Positions 9,887 to 19,174 of a stretch of DNA of 64,000 bases are shown here, piece after piece. Under the pieces are notes generated by a model that worked only from the letters and a program-made list of their open reading frames with translations, was not told the DNA's origin and did not search any database. Numbering within the stretch: the stretch's first letter is position 1; the number at the start of each line of letters is the position of its first letter. The DNA comes from Hyaloperonospora brassicae (Eukaryota > Oomycota > Peronosporomycetes > Peronosporales > Peronosporaceae). The stretch is from NCBI GenBank assembly GCA_947650285.1, contig CANTFL010001490.1, forward strand, positions 248,001-312,000. The letters run 5' to 3'. The position numbers were made by a program, and so were the translations under genes.

Positions 9887-11228
9887 TTACTGAGAGGTCT
9901 CTATTTGGCTCTTCACCATGGCGAGCTGCGTCGCGAAAGCAGCCTCACCGACGGACAACGCATCTTCTTCCGAAGTTGCCAACTCCGGCATCGCTTTTAG
10001 GCACGCTAGAATGACTGTTGCGGCAGCCTCCAACTCCCCCACAGCTCTTGCTAAGTCATCCGTTCCAATGGGCGGGTACAGCGCTGCACCAAAGTCCACG
10101 ATCGCATCCTGTGCCGACGTGTAGCTCACGTCCAGCTTGGCTGTCCACTGGAGAAAATCGTCCTGTCCATTCGCTATCGTCAGCTTTCGGATCGTTAGCA
10201 CGCCACGTTTCATGATGGCAGCACACATCGACAGCAGCTTGAGGCTGCTCGTGAACAACGCGCGTTCGTTGTCCGCCAAGCTCGAGTCAAAAGCAAATTC
10301 GTCGTCTTGCTCCACATCGTCGAATACTGCGACTTGGCTGTCGCCTTCGTCCTGCTCAACCAAGAACTCATTGAGCTCGTCCAACGTCGAGTTTAGCAGT
10401 GCGATGCACTGTCAACACAACGAAAACGCCGTCGCAGAGCAAGCAAAACAAAGCAACAGTGATCAGCATCACACCAAACGAGAAGACTCATTAAATCACC
10501 GGCCTCTCTTGTTCTCGTACCTGTAACATACTGCGCTTGGACGCCACGCAATTGGACTTGGACACACTGAGCGACGAGCACTCCCACACACGGCCCGTGA
10601 GCTGTGGAACGTGGTCGAGATCGCCTTTCTCGATACTCTGTACAAGAGTGTGCACGCTCTTGACCAAACGACTACAACAACACGTCCAGACACGAGCACA
10701 CAGCTGTCAAGTCCCCACTTCAACAGGTATGTAGCAACAAAGTGTCCCGTACATTGCACTGTTGATCACTTCTGCTGCAAGCGACGGTCCGGCCCCACAA
10801 AACAGAGCAACGGTCGTGGCGCACAGCAGCTGTTCACACGGCTTAGCCAGCGCGTCGCAGATACTCGCGCCTTCTTCCTGGCTTGGTGTTTTGCTGTACA
10901 CGATCGAGAGCTTGGTCACCGTCTGTCCAATCGCCGCAGCAGTCTACAGTGACGGTAAAAGGTATCCCAATTTAGTACTGTAGACCCAAAAAAGAAATTG
11001 TGTAGCCATGAAAGACGTGTGTAGCCATATCCACATTGACAGCAGCAGCGGCAGCGGCGTCGTATGTACCGTGACGAAAACCTCTCGCGCGACATCAAAG
11101 TCCGTCTGCTGGAGCCAGAACGTAGGCTGGAACCGATGCTGCTTTTGGTTCTTGTCCTGGAGCTCCTGGAGCTGCTGCAAGTACGTCGTCAGCTGTGCGT
11201 CAAGCGCTGCCAAGCCATGCGTTGTCAT
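9887..11228 (-). CDS. Cyclin-D1-binding protein 1 (GCIP)-like protein, four exons, 340 aa
   Basis: Exons are 11228-11070, 10943-10753, 10671-10521 and 10408-9887, totalling 1023 nt. Three GT-AG introns of 126, 81 and 112 nt keep the frame. The order of blocks matches CCNDBP1/GCIP: an N-terminal helix (LTTYLQQLQELQDKN), FDVAREVFVT joined to TVTKLSIVYSKTPS, GPSLAAEVINSA, RLVKSVHTLVQSI, VWECSSL, then an acidic stretch after STLDELNEFLVEQDEG and a C-terminal helical part. The length is close to the ~360 aa of the human protein. GCIP is a helical helix-loop-helix-like protein that binds D-type cyclins and inhibits transcriptional activators in animals; the oomycete role is unknown. The first ATG of the conserved frame was taken as the start. 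Confidence 0.75.
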
Positions 11229-11508
11229 TTGGGTTACTGCGTGGTGGAACCCAAAATAAGCACTGGGTCCTGCGGGAGGAGCCCAAGTTGGGTCGTTTCG
11301 ACCCAATCGCCGCCTGAGTAGACGAAAAACTGACACACAGTTGGCAGTCGTGGTGGGGAAAACCGGTACGAAAGCGGGAGTTCGGGTGTACCCCCTTGGT
11401 TTCCTGCTCTCTCTACATAACGATACGGTACCGCCATCGAGCACCATCGCGCGACATGACCTCCTCCTTGTCATACTCACTCCCGTAGATACTATTTGAC
11501 TGCCCGTC
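11229..11508. promoter_or_regulatory. Short divergent promoter between CCNDBP1-like and RAD18-like genes
   Basis: Only 280 bases separate the two start codons, so the genes probably share a bidirectional promoter. No specific core element was identified with confidence. Confidence 0.45.
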
Positions 11509-13187
11509 ATGATCAAGAACACCATCCGAAGCGACGACACGGACGAGCTGCTGGACGAGTGGCAATGGCCCGCCGACTGCACGGCCCAGCACGAGATGGA
11601 GCGCCATTTGCGCTGCCAGATCTGCGGGGACTTTTTCCACGGCCCCGTGCTCCTGCCCTGTTCGCACACCTTTTGCTCGACGTGTGTGCGTCGCTTTCTG
11701 CAGAGCAAAGGCGCCCACGGGTGCTGTCCCGAGTGCAAACGGCCGGTCGTGTCCCGTGAGCTGGTGCCGAATCGGGCGTTGGAGCAAGTGGTGCTTCTGT
11801 TCAAGGCGTCCAAGCCAGACCTGCTCCAGCGACTGCAAGGGACCCGAGCGCTGCCATCCGTGACGCCTGTGCTGCTGGACGTGGAGAGGGGGCAGGAGAA
11901 GAAGACAAAGCAGTGGGACAATGGCCAAGAGCGGATGCCGCTGCTGTCGTACAGTGTCATGAAGGACAAGGAAGTGCGGAAACTGCTGGACGTGATTCAT
12001 GTTCGAGTCCCGACGAAAAACCGGGAGGAGATTATCCAGATTCACAAAGAGGTGGGGACAACAAGCCACTTGTGTATGTGTGTGGCACGGCTTTTGCTCG
12101 TGTGACGCAGTGCTGGCCAGTGGTGACGTTGTGTTGTTTTGTACGGTGCTCTGACTCTTGTTGTCTGTCTTTTTGTCCGTTTGCTGGTGTGTGTATGACG
12201 CGTGCGTGTGTGTGTATCTAGTTTGTGCTCCTGTCGAACGCGCAGGCGGATTCCCTGAACCCAAAGACCACGGCACAAGTTCGAGAGGAAGTGGTGCGGA
12301 ACCACTATGCGAGAATGCAGCAGAAAGCCAAGACTGATGCACAGAAACGCACTCAAAGTGGAAGCGACAATCATGACAGTGGGAACATTGCGGTGTCGCC
12401 GGCGTCGGGTGTGTCGGTACAGATGCGCGCAAACTTCGACAAACTTCGACAGGATATTGCAGACAGAAAAGCAGGCAAACGACCTCCAACGCCGCCGTCA
12501 GCCAGTGTCCCCTCCATCGATACTCCACAAAAGAAGGTATCGGGGGGAGATGCAGGAGCGTCTGTGGGTGTGTGGCGTCACTTTTGTGCATTGGACACGA
12601 ACATGAAGCAGGAGTTTTACGTCAACTCCGTGACACATGAGATTCGTGTCGAGCTGCCGTCTCGATCTGTGCGAGAACGATCGCCAGCAAACCGCTACGA
12701 TGACCTGACTGATGTTGTGCGTGCTGTAGCTGAGAGGGATCCAGCAGATTTAGGTTGTGGCGATGCAGCAAAGGCAGTAACGCCTCTCAAGGCGAAGGTA
12801 AAGACCAAGCGGGCAATTGCTCCAGCATTTGCTTCACCGGACGCAACGTCTGAATTTCAGAGCGCCACAGAAGAGACTGTCGTCTTGGAAGACGAGGTCG
12901 AAGACCGTGAGGAAGAACGGGAGCTAGAGGATGAAAGCACAAAGCAGGACAACCTAGGCAAACATGCACGAAATGCCGATGGTACCGACTCGACAATAGA
13001 TGACTCGATCGAAGCCGTTGAAGACGCGGACGAAGCGGCCAGTGAGTGGCAGTGCTCTCGGTGTACATTAGTCAACGAGTCGACATGTCAGCAGTGTGAA
13101 GCATGCGGATATGAGCCAGCCTCTGTCCCTGCCAAGAAGCGTCTTCGCAAAAAGATGCACTTTCAAAGCAAAATAGCTTTGTCTTAG
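11509..13187 (+). CDS. RAD18: RAD18-like RING E3 ubiquitin ligase, two exons, 502 aa
   Basis: Exon 1 is 11509-12051 and exon 2 is 12222-13187. The 170-nt GT-AG intron falls in the SAP region, and the joined frame reads IHKE then FVLLSNAQADSLNPK. The RING finger has C36, C39, C51, H53, C56, C59, C73 and C76 (CQICGDFF, CSHTFCSTC, CCPECK). A SAP-type helix pair follows (LLSYSVMKDKEVRKLLD, IHVRVPTKNREEII). The C-terminus carries a RanBP2/NZF zinc finger (W-x-C-x2-C-x3-N-x6-C-x2-C in EWQCSRC...CEACGY). RAD18 with RAD6 monoubiquitinates PCNA at stalled forks. Animal and fungal RAD18 usually carry a UBZ finger between RING and SAP, and I see none here. The C-terminal NZF may be the ubiquitin-binding replacement, which is inference. 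Confidence 0.82.
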
Positions 13188-14006
13188 ATTCCAGGTTGTG
13201 GCTGCATCATCCAGACGTTTAGAGGGCACAATACAATGAGAAATATCATGGTGTTCGGGGATGTTTGCATGATGCATCTTCGCCTGCGACGGGCGCGATC
13301 GTCTACCTCAGTTGGTACCCAGCTCATTTCGCATCGGGTCGAGAGCGATCGATGGACTCAAGTCATTCCCGAAGAGCTGTACTAGCACACGCATCCACAT
13401 GACCGATCCTCGCCACGAACTCATCATCAAAGTCGGATGCGTCATCAAACTCCGCCACTCGTCTTTATTTGCACTCTTGTCACCTGCGAACCTGGACAAA
13501 CCCCACAGAGCGCACTCATAGCACCGTATCGATGTCACAACGATCGGGTGAAAGCTCTTCGTCACGGCCTATAGCCCATAGCATCCAATCCCTTTGACAG
13601 CTTGTTCTCGTTGCTGCTTCCTTCTCTGTCAAAACACTACGAACAAACTGCGACGCACTCTGTTTCTTTTTCCTGCGCCAGATTGTATAAACGAGCGATT
13701 AAAGCTGGTCGCGCGACTTCACTCTACCAAGTCGTCGTCACAGCAACAACAGCGCGACACTTCGTTCTAGAGCTTTCCCTGCCAACAACACGCAAAGGTG
13801 CACGATCAACAATGCAATCTAGTGTGTATAAGCAACAATCACTTGGGACCACAGGCGGTCAGTCATGAGCAACGCATGGCTGCGTCCAGACTGTGTGAAC
13901 ATACTGCGGTCTCTTCTCCAGTTTGTCTGTGCTTTACCATCATCGTCATCATCATCAGCATCATCGCTTGCAATCAATAACTGCCTCTCGGCTATCTTCA
14001 CGCTTC
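13188..14006. other. Convergent intergenic spacer
   Basis: This lies between the RAD18-like stop (plus) and the SYLF gene stop (minus). No coding feature is supported. A CAT/ATC-rich stretch sits near 13935-13965. Confidence 0.45.
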
Positions 14007-15659
14007 TCAGATATTGATCAGCAGCACTTCGCGCACGTACAGCGTCTACCAAGTCAAAGCACACGACACAGTCACGTGAGTCATCCGGGTACGGAATACA
14101 GTCGACACCACTACAAGGTCCACACAAGAATACAACGGACATACCCAGACGTGCTCGCGCTTCTCTTGCGTCGGAAGCAGGCGTACCAGCCGAGGCACGA
14201 GCTCCTTGAGTAGCGAGTGCGAGCAAATGGACAGCAAGTAGCTGAAATATGCAGCAAGCGACATTGTGTCCTGCCCAAAGAGTCGGCAATTATCCTTGAA
14301 CAGCTGCAGATCTGCGTAGGGGCACTTGGTCTGCACAAAAGCAATAACCTCCGAGTACACCCGTTTCATCTCGGCGCCCTTTGCAGGCGGCGGTAGGGGA
14401 GGCACAGGCTGCTGCGGCGCCTTGGGCACGGATGGTTTCACGAACGAATTATACATGGCTTCTGCCTGTGGAGGCGCTGTGTAGGCTGCATTCGGCGCTG
14501 GCGCCGGGTACGACTTGTACTTCAGCGACGGATCTGTCGGATGCGAGTGCGTCGACTCAGCCGGTACGGAAGAAGCGATTCCACGCCGCTGCTGCTCAAA
14601 CCCTGCGTATAGTTCCCGCTCCGTTTTGTACGTAGTGAATCGTTTCAGTCGCGGGTCATTTGGGTCCGGCTCCACGGTGCTTGCTGGTGGGAGGGGCCTC
14701 GACGTCGACGGCACTTGCGACTCACGATTCGAGCTCAAGAATGGCGAAGGGCCACTCGCTGCATACGACGCACGCGCAGCCGCCGCATGATCCGCAGCAT
14801 CTGGCGTCGCAGTGTGGCCATGGTAGCTGTTTCGACTGCCAGTGTAGCTCGAGCCACGAAAGCTGGACGGACCACCCGCCGTCAACGATGCACGGGCCGC
14901 AGCCGCATGATCCGCAGCACCTGGCGTCCCAGTGCGGCCACGATAGCTGTTCGCATAGCCGGCCGAGCTTGCATCGAGAGACGCCGAAGGCCGGCGTCCA
15001 CCGAGTCCGAGTTGCCCGCTCGCCCGACGAATGGCTTCAAACAGAACGTCACAGGACCCCGGCGGCGGCGCTACTTGGCCACTCAGGATCTCATTGGGCG
15101 TGACCTTGCGGCCGTAGAACTGACTGTTCATCTCCCCTCGAACCATAAACGTCGAGCCGTGCAGCCCAACGCCAGCAAACGCGCCTTTGGCGTGACTGTA
15201 CGTGTAGTTGCCACTGACGCCACCTCCTCCCGCATTGACACTGGCGCCAGCAGTGCGACCCACAGGCCCTACGGCCAGGTCCAGCCCCGCACCGACCGAG
15301 ACTTGCGTGCCTCGCTTGAACGTCTGGACAGCTCGGGGCGAGCCCAAGACAATGAGAAAGTCAATGATCTCGCCGCCAAGCTCAGCGCCAACGCCAATGC
15401 CGGCCGTGCCAATGCCCGAGGGCGGCGACCACGACCCGTCTTCGAGGCGCGCAACGACCACGCCCGTGCCCAGCTTGCCCGTCCAGATCATTCCTGCCTT
15501 GACGACCGTGAGGAAGGCGAGGCCGGCGGCGTTCTGGATGAGCTCGGCCGGGATCGCGGCGTCTGCGCTCACGGTCGAGCGGAAGCACGAGTCCAGGATG
15601 CTCGCTGCTTTGGCGACCTCCTTGTCCATGCTCGAGTGGTACGGCATGTGGAGCGGCAT
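14007..15659 (-). CDS. SYLF (Ysc84/DUF500) domain protein, two exons, 517 aa
   Basis: Exon 1 is 15659-14145 and the small exon 2 is 14045-14007. The donor gtatgt and acceptor ttggtag are good, and the joined C-terminus reads KREHVWTLYVREVLLINI. Residues about 10-205 form a SYLF domain (ILDSCFRS, AAGLAFLTVVKAGMIWTGKLG, GIGTAGIGVGAELGGEIIDF, VSVGAGLDLAVGPVGR, SHAKGAFAGVGLHG, FYGRKVTPNEILSG). The order matches the Ysc84/SH3YL1 family, which binds phosphoinositides and actin. The middle is disordered and contains a tandem duplication around DHAAAARAS. A Pro-rich stretch (PPLPPPAKG) precedes a C-terminal helical block, CRLFGQDTMSLAAYFSYL to LVRLLPTQEKRE, that resembles the C-terminal block of ZNF598/HEL2-like proteins; that match is weak. 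An alternative start is the Met ten residues in, before DKEVAKAAS. Confidence 0.8.
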
Positions 15660-15807
15660 CGTGCGCGAGCGGGCGGCACAGACCGTGGAAGAGGACGAGG
15701 AAGAGGACGACGAGGACGAGGAGTAGTAGTAGTGGTAGTCGAAATAATAGTAGTAGTAGTAGTAGTAGTAGTCGAAATAGTAGTAGTAGTAGTAGTAGTA
15801 GTCGAAA

Positions 15808-15838
<31 letters not shown>

Positions 15839-16448
15839 CGAAATAAGAGTAGTTGTAGGAGGAGGAGGAGGAGGAGTACTATTTGTGACGGGTAGAAAAA
15901 AGAGTCGACTTGGGTGGGAAGAAGGACGAGGGAAAGGGGAAGTGTGACGGGTACAAAAGAGGGCCAATCGACGGTTCTCGACTCGAACGTTGTTGCTGCT
16001 GTTGTTGTTGTTGTTCGGGAGTGTCTGTTTATGTTGGACTTTGTATGGTCCCCTGGATGTTCCTCGACGACGGCGCATAGCGTGTCCGATGTGTCCGTTC
16101 CAGCGACAGGTACGAGGGAAATGATATGGTGCTACTACTAGTCGTGCCCCTTCACTGCGCAAGACCCGCAGGTGAATTAGCTCCTCGAGCGAGCAACGCC
16201 ACATAAACAAACCATCAGCACATCTGCCATGGCGGCAACACGACACACGTTCGTACTCTGTCCTTCCCCAACAAGGAGAGACACACTGTGCTATTACATG
16301 TTGGCAACAACAACGCTGCGGGCCGATCGGGATAGCATACCTACCTGCTCGATCGATCGAGCCACGAATCAATCGATCGAGCCGACTTGACTGCGGCAGC
16401 GGACACGCTGGAAGGCAAGTGACGAGAGACGACTGACGCGGCTGCTAC
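15660..16448. other. Upstream region of the SYLF gene with a long (TAG)n microsatellite
   Basis: A tandem-oriented spacer between the SYLF gene start and the aldolase stop. It contains the (TAG)n tract, a GTT run near 15990-16015 and ATCGATCGA palindromic repeats near 16350-16380. No coding feature is supported. Confidence 0.45.
15723..15844. repeat. (TAG)n trinucleotide microsatellite in four blocks
   Basis: Blocks of TAG/AGT units are separated by a recurring 'tcgaaata' interruption at regular spacing, so the array looks like a higher-order repeat of a roughly 35-base unit. It sits 65-185 bases upstream of the SYLF gene start. Confidence 0.9.
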
Positions 16449-17525
16449 TTACAGCACGTTGACGCAGTTCAGGTCGCGGAACGCCTGCTGCAAGCGAGCA
16501 ATCATCGACTCTTCCGACTTGCGCACCCACACGCGCGGGTCATAGTACTTCTTGTTGGGCACGTCGGGGCCGTCGGGGTTGCCAATCTGGCACTGCAAGT
16601 AGTCCTTCTTGCCCTCGTAAAACTGGCGCAGACCGTCCCAGTACGCCCACTGCGTGTCCGTGTCAATGTTCATCTTGACCACACCGTTGCCCACTGCCGT
16701 CTCAATCTCCTGCGGCGTCGAGCCCGAGCCGCCGTGGAACACAAAGAACACGGGCTTGTCCGTCGCCAGCGCCTTCTCCTTGGCCACAAACTTCTGGAAA
16801 TCGCCCAAGATCTCCGGGTGCAGCTTCACGTTGCCAGGCTTGTACACGCCGTGGACATTGCCAAAGGCCGCGGCAATCGTAAAGTACGGCGACACCGCGC
16901 CGAGCTCATTGTACGCGAGCAGAATGTCCTCGGGCTGCGAGTACAGCGACGCATTGTCCACTTCGCTATTGTCCACGCCGTCCTCTTCGCCGCCCGTGAT
17001 GCCGAGCTCCACTTCCAAGATCAGACCCATCTTGGCCATGCGTTCAAAGTACTGCTTGCTCAGCGCCACGTTCTCCGCCATGGGCTCCTCCGACAGGTCG
17101 AGCATGTGCGAGCTCCACAGGGGCACGCCGTGCTCGGCAAAGTACTGCTCGTCGGCTTCGAGCATGCCGTCAAACCACGGCAAGAGCTTCTTGGCACAGT
17201 GGTCCGAGTGCAGTATCACTGGAACGCCATAGTGCTTCGCCATCGCGCGCACGTGGTAGGCAGCAGCAATGGCCCCGAGCACCGACGCCTTCTGGTTCGC
17301 ATTGTCAATGCCCTTGCCAGCGTAAAACGCCGCGCCGCCGTTCGACGTCTGGATCACAATGGGCGACTTGATGTCGCGCGCGGCCTGCAGTGCCGCGTTC
17401 GCCGTCGACGACGACGTCACGTTCACGGCCGGGATGGCAAACTTGTGCTCGTGCGCGTACTTGTACACCTTCATCACGTCTTCGCCCGTGAGAACGCCGG
17501 GCTGGACAATGTCGAGGAGACCCAT
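16449..17525 (-). CDS. fba: Class II fructose-1,6-bisphosphate aldolase, 358 aa
   Basis: The frame opens further upstream, but ATG 17525 (MGLLDIVQPGVLTGEDV) gives 358 aa, the usual length of the FbaA type; the 69 extra upstream codons look non-coding. Zinc and catalytic residues are visible: the Asp/His pair in HSDHCAKKLLPW, the His in FGNVHGVYKPG and the His in VFHGGSGS. The substrate motif NIDTDTQWAYWDG is also present. The enzyme cleaves fructose-1,6-bisphosphate to dihydroxyacetone phosphate and glyceraldehyde-3-phosphate in glycolysis and gluconeogenesis. This metal-dependent class, close to the bacterial FbaA form, is known in stramenopiles and fungi. The gene is head-to-head with the histidine phosphatase gene. 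Confidence 0.95.
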   Translation of the reverse strand: MGLLDIVQPGVLTGEDVMKVYKYAHEHKFAIPAVNVTSSSTANAALQAARDIKSPIVIQTSNGGAAFYAGKGIDNANQKASVLGAIAAAYHVRAMAKHYGVPVILHSDHCAKKLLPWFDGMLEADEQYFAEHGVPLWSSHMLDLSEEPMAENVALSKQYFERMAKMGLILEVELGITGGEEDGVDNSEVDNASLYSQPEDILLAYNELGAVSPYFTIAAAFGNVHGVYKPGNVKLHPEILGDFQKFVAKEKALATDKPVFFVFHGGSGSTPQEIETAVGNGVVKMNIDTDTQWAYWDGLRQFYEGKKDYLQCQIGNPDGPDVPNKKYYDPRVWVRKSEESMIARLQQAFRDLNCVNVL

Positions 17526-17833
17526 GTTCGAACCGGCTGCGGGTGCAGTTGCTTCCTCTGTCAATGTGTCTGTCTGTGGCTTGCGTCGGGCCAAGCAAAA
17601 GTCGGAATGGGTCACGAGCAGCTCAAGCGGTTCACAACAGAGGCGACGGGTGCGTGGACCCGGGTTCCGGTTGACGGGTCTGCGACCCGCCACGTCATCG
17701 GACCCGCCCGTCCCGATCCGCAGCACGGGCATAAATTACTTGCACGGCCTCGTCTGTCTCGGAAAGATTTCGCCAAATTTTGCTTTTTACAAGCTCCAGC
17801 GACCCAACCGGCTGGAAAAAACAGCGATCCAAC
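17526..17833. promoter_or_regulatory. Divergent promoter between the aldolase and histidine phosphatase genes
   Basis: A 308-base head-to-head spacer. A CCAAATTTTGC stretch near 17773 resembles the flanking promoter region (CAWTTT-type) described next to oomycete transcription starts. That match is short and only suggestive. Confidence 0.4.
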
Positions 17834-19174
17834 ATGGAGCGCGTCCTGACGTGCGCGTGGACGCTCGTGCTGCTCGTGGCAGCAGCGGGCCACGCGCCTG
17901 CAGACGTGTGTCGTACAAAAGTCGACGTGCTGTGCTCGCACATGTCCACCAAGACAGTGTACACCCCGCTCTTGTCGAAGAAATCGTCGTCGACTGACGA
18001 CCCTCAATGCCGCCCTGTGCAGCTGAATTTCGTCCTCCGGCACGGCACAAGGAACCCGACGGAAAAGGACGTGGCGCGGATTCGCGAGACGCACTCGAGG
18101 CTCGTTGCTAGCGGTGCAGGGGAGTCCCTGTCGTGGGTGAAGAGCTGGGCGAACCCGTACGCGAAAGGAACCGAAGCGTGGCTCGCGGATCGAGGCGTCC
18201 AGGAGCTGATTGGCATTGGCGCGCGCCTCCGCGCTCGACTGTCTTCTGGGCCAGTGCAGTACAACTCGAGCAAGTTTGTCTTTGAGCACACGTGGAAAAT
18301 ACGGACGCGGCAGAGCGCCGAAGCGTTTGCGTTTGGCTTTTTTGACGGTCTCCAGCCCGTGTACTACCATAGCTTTCCGACTGGAGACGATGAAGTACTG
18401 CGGTTCTACGACAACTGCCCGACGTTTGAGGTGCAGATTGACAAGAATAGAAGCGCTACGGCAGAACACGCAAAGTATCGCGATAGTGCACAGATGCAGG
18501 AGAATCTGGAAAAGTTCCAAAAGCTAGCGGGCGGTGTCAAGGTGACGCAGAAGGATCTAGAAGCAGCGTATGCTGGCTGTGCCTTTGATGTGGCTGTGCT
18601 TGGTGTCTATGACAATTGGTGCTCGCTCTTTGACGAAGAGATGCTGCTGTCTATGGACTACTTTCAAGATCTCAAGCACTTTTACCGCAAAAGCCACGGC
18701 TATGCACTGTCTTACGCAATTGCATCGCCACTGCTGCAGGATATCTTTCGTACCATGAAGCAACGCGTGCATGGTGAGAGTGACGTCGAAGGGTACTTTC
18801 GCTTCGCTCATGCCGAGACTATTTTACCGCTAGCATCGCTTTTGAACGTCAGCTACTTCGACTTGCATGCTAGCGATCGTGCGGGTCACTTCCGCGCGGA
18901 CACCCCGCTGGATCTAGCTCTACAGCGAAAGTTCAGAAGCTCTGAACTGGCCCCGTTTTCCGCCAACATCGGCTTTGTTCTCTACGAGTGCGTTGCTGAG
19001 AACAGCCAAGGTCACGCACGACCGACGTTCAAGGTGAAGACATTGCTCAATGAGCGTGAAGTGATATTCAACGAGTGCGACGGTCAAGCGCTTTGTTCAT
19101 TCGACGAGCTGGAAAGTGTTTTTCGTCGATGGATCTACGATTTTGACTTCCACAAGCAATGTGCACTTGCGTAG
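17834..19174 (+). CDS. Secreted histidine acid phosphatase, multiple inositol-polyphosphate phosphatase (MINPP) type, 446 aa
   Basis: ATG 17834 gives a clear signal peptide (MERVLTCAWTLVLLVAAAGHAPA); the frame extends upstream but without such a leader. The catalytic RHGTRNPT motif lies at about residues 69-76, and the proton-donor HAE at about residue 325 (FRFAHAETILPL). Cysteines are spread as in the family. MINPP enzymes remove phosphates from inositol hexakisphosphate and lower inositol phosphates, acting in the secretory pathway or outside the cell. The C-terminus ends KQCALA with no KDEL/HDEL retention signal, so secretion is plausible. No intron is seen. Confidence 0.88.
   Translation: MERVLTCAWTLVLLVAAAGHAPADVCRTKVDVLCSHMSTKTVYTPLLSKKSSSTDDPQCRPVQLNFVLRHGTRNPTEKDVARIRETHSRLVASGAGESLSWVKSWANPYAKGTEAWLADRGVQELIGIGARLRARLSSGPVQYNSSKFVFEHTWKIRTRQSAEAFAFGFFDGLQPVYYHSFPTGDDEVLRFYDNCPTFEVQIDKNRSATAEHAKYRDSAQMQENLEKFQKLAGGVKVTQKDLEAAYAGCAFDVAVLGVYDNWCSLFDEEMLLSMDYFQDLKHFYRKSHGYALSYAIASPLLQDIFRTMKQRVHGESDVEGYFRFAHAETILPLASLLNVSYFDLHASDRAGHFRADTPLDLALQRKFRSSELAPFSANIGFVLYECVAENSQGHARPTFKVKTLLNEREVIFNECDGQALCSFDELESVFRRWIYDFDFHKQCALA

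Noticed and set aside
11413..12591. 392-codon minus-strand frame over the RAD18-like gene
   Set aside because: Opposite a well-supported gene, includes its intron, and has low-complexity His/Thr composition.
16734..17849. 371-codon plus-strand frame over the aldolase gene
   Set aside because: Antisense shadow rich in Arg/Val/His; the aldolase on the other strand is unambiguous.
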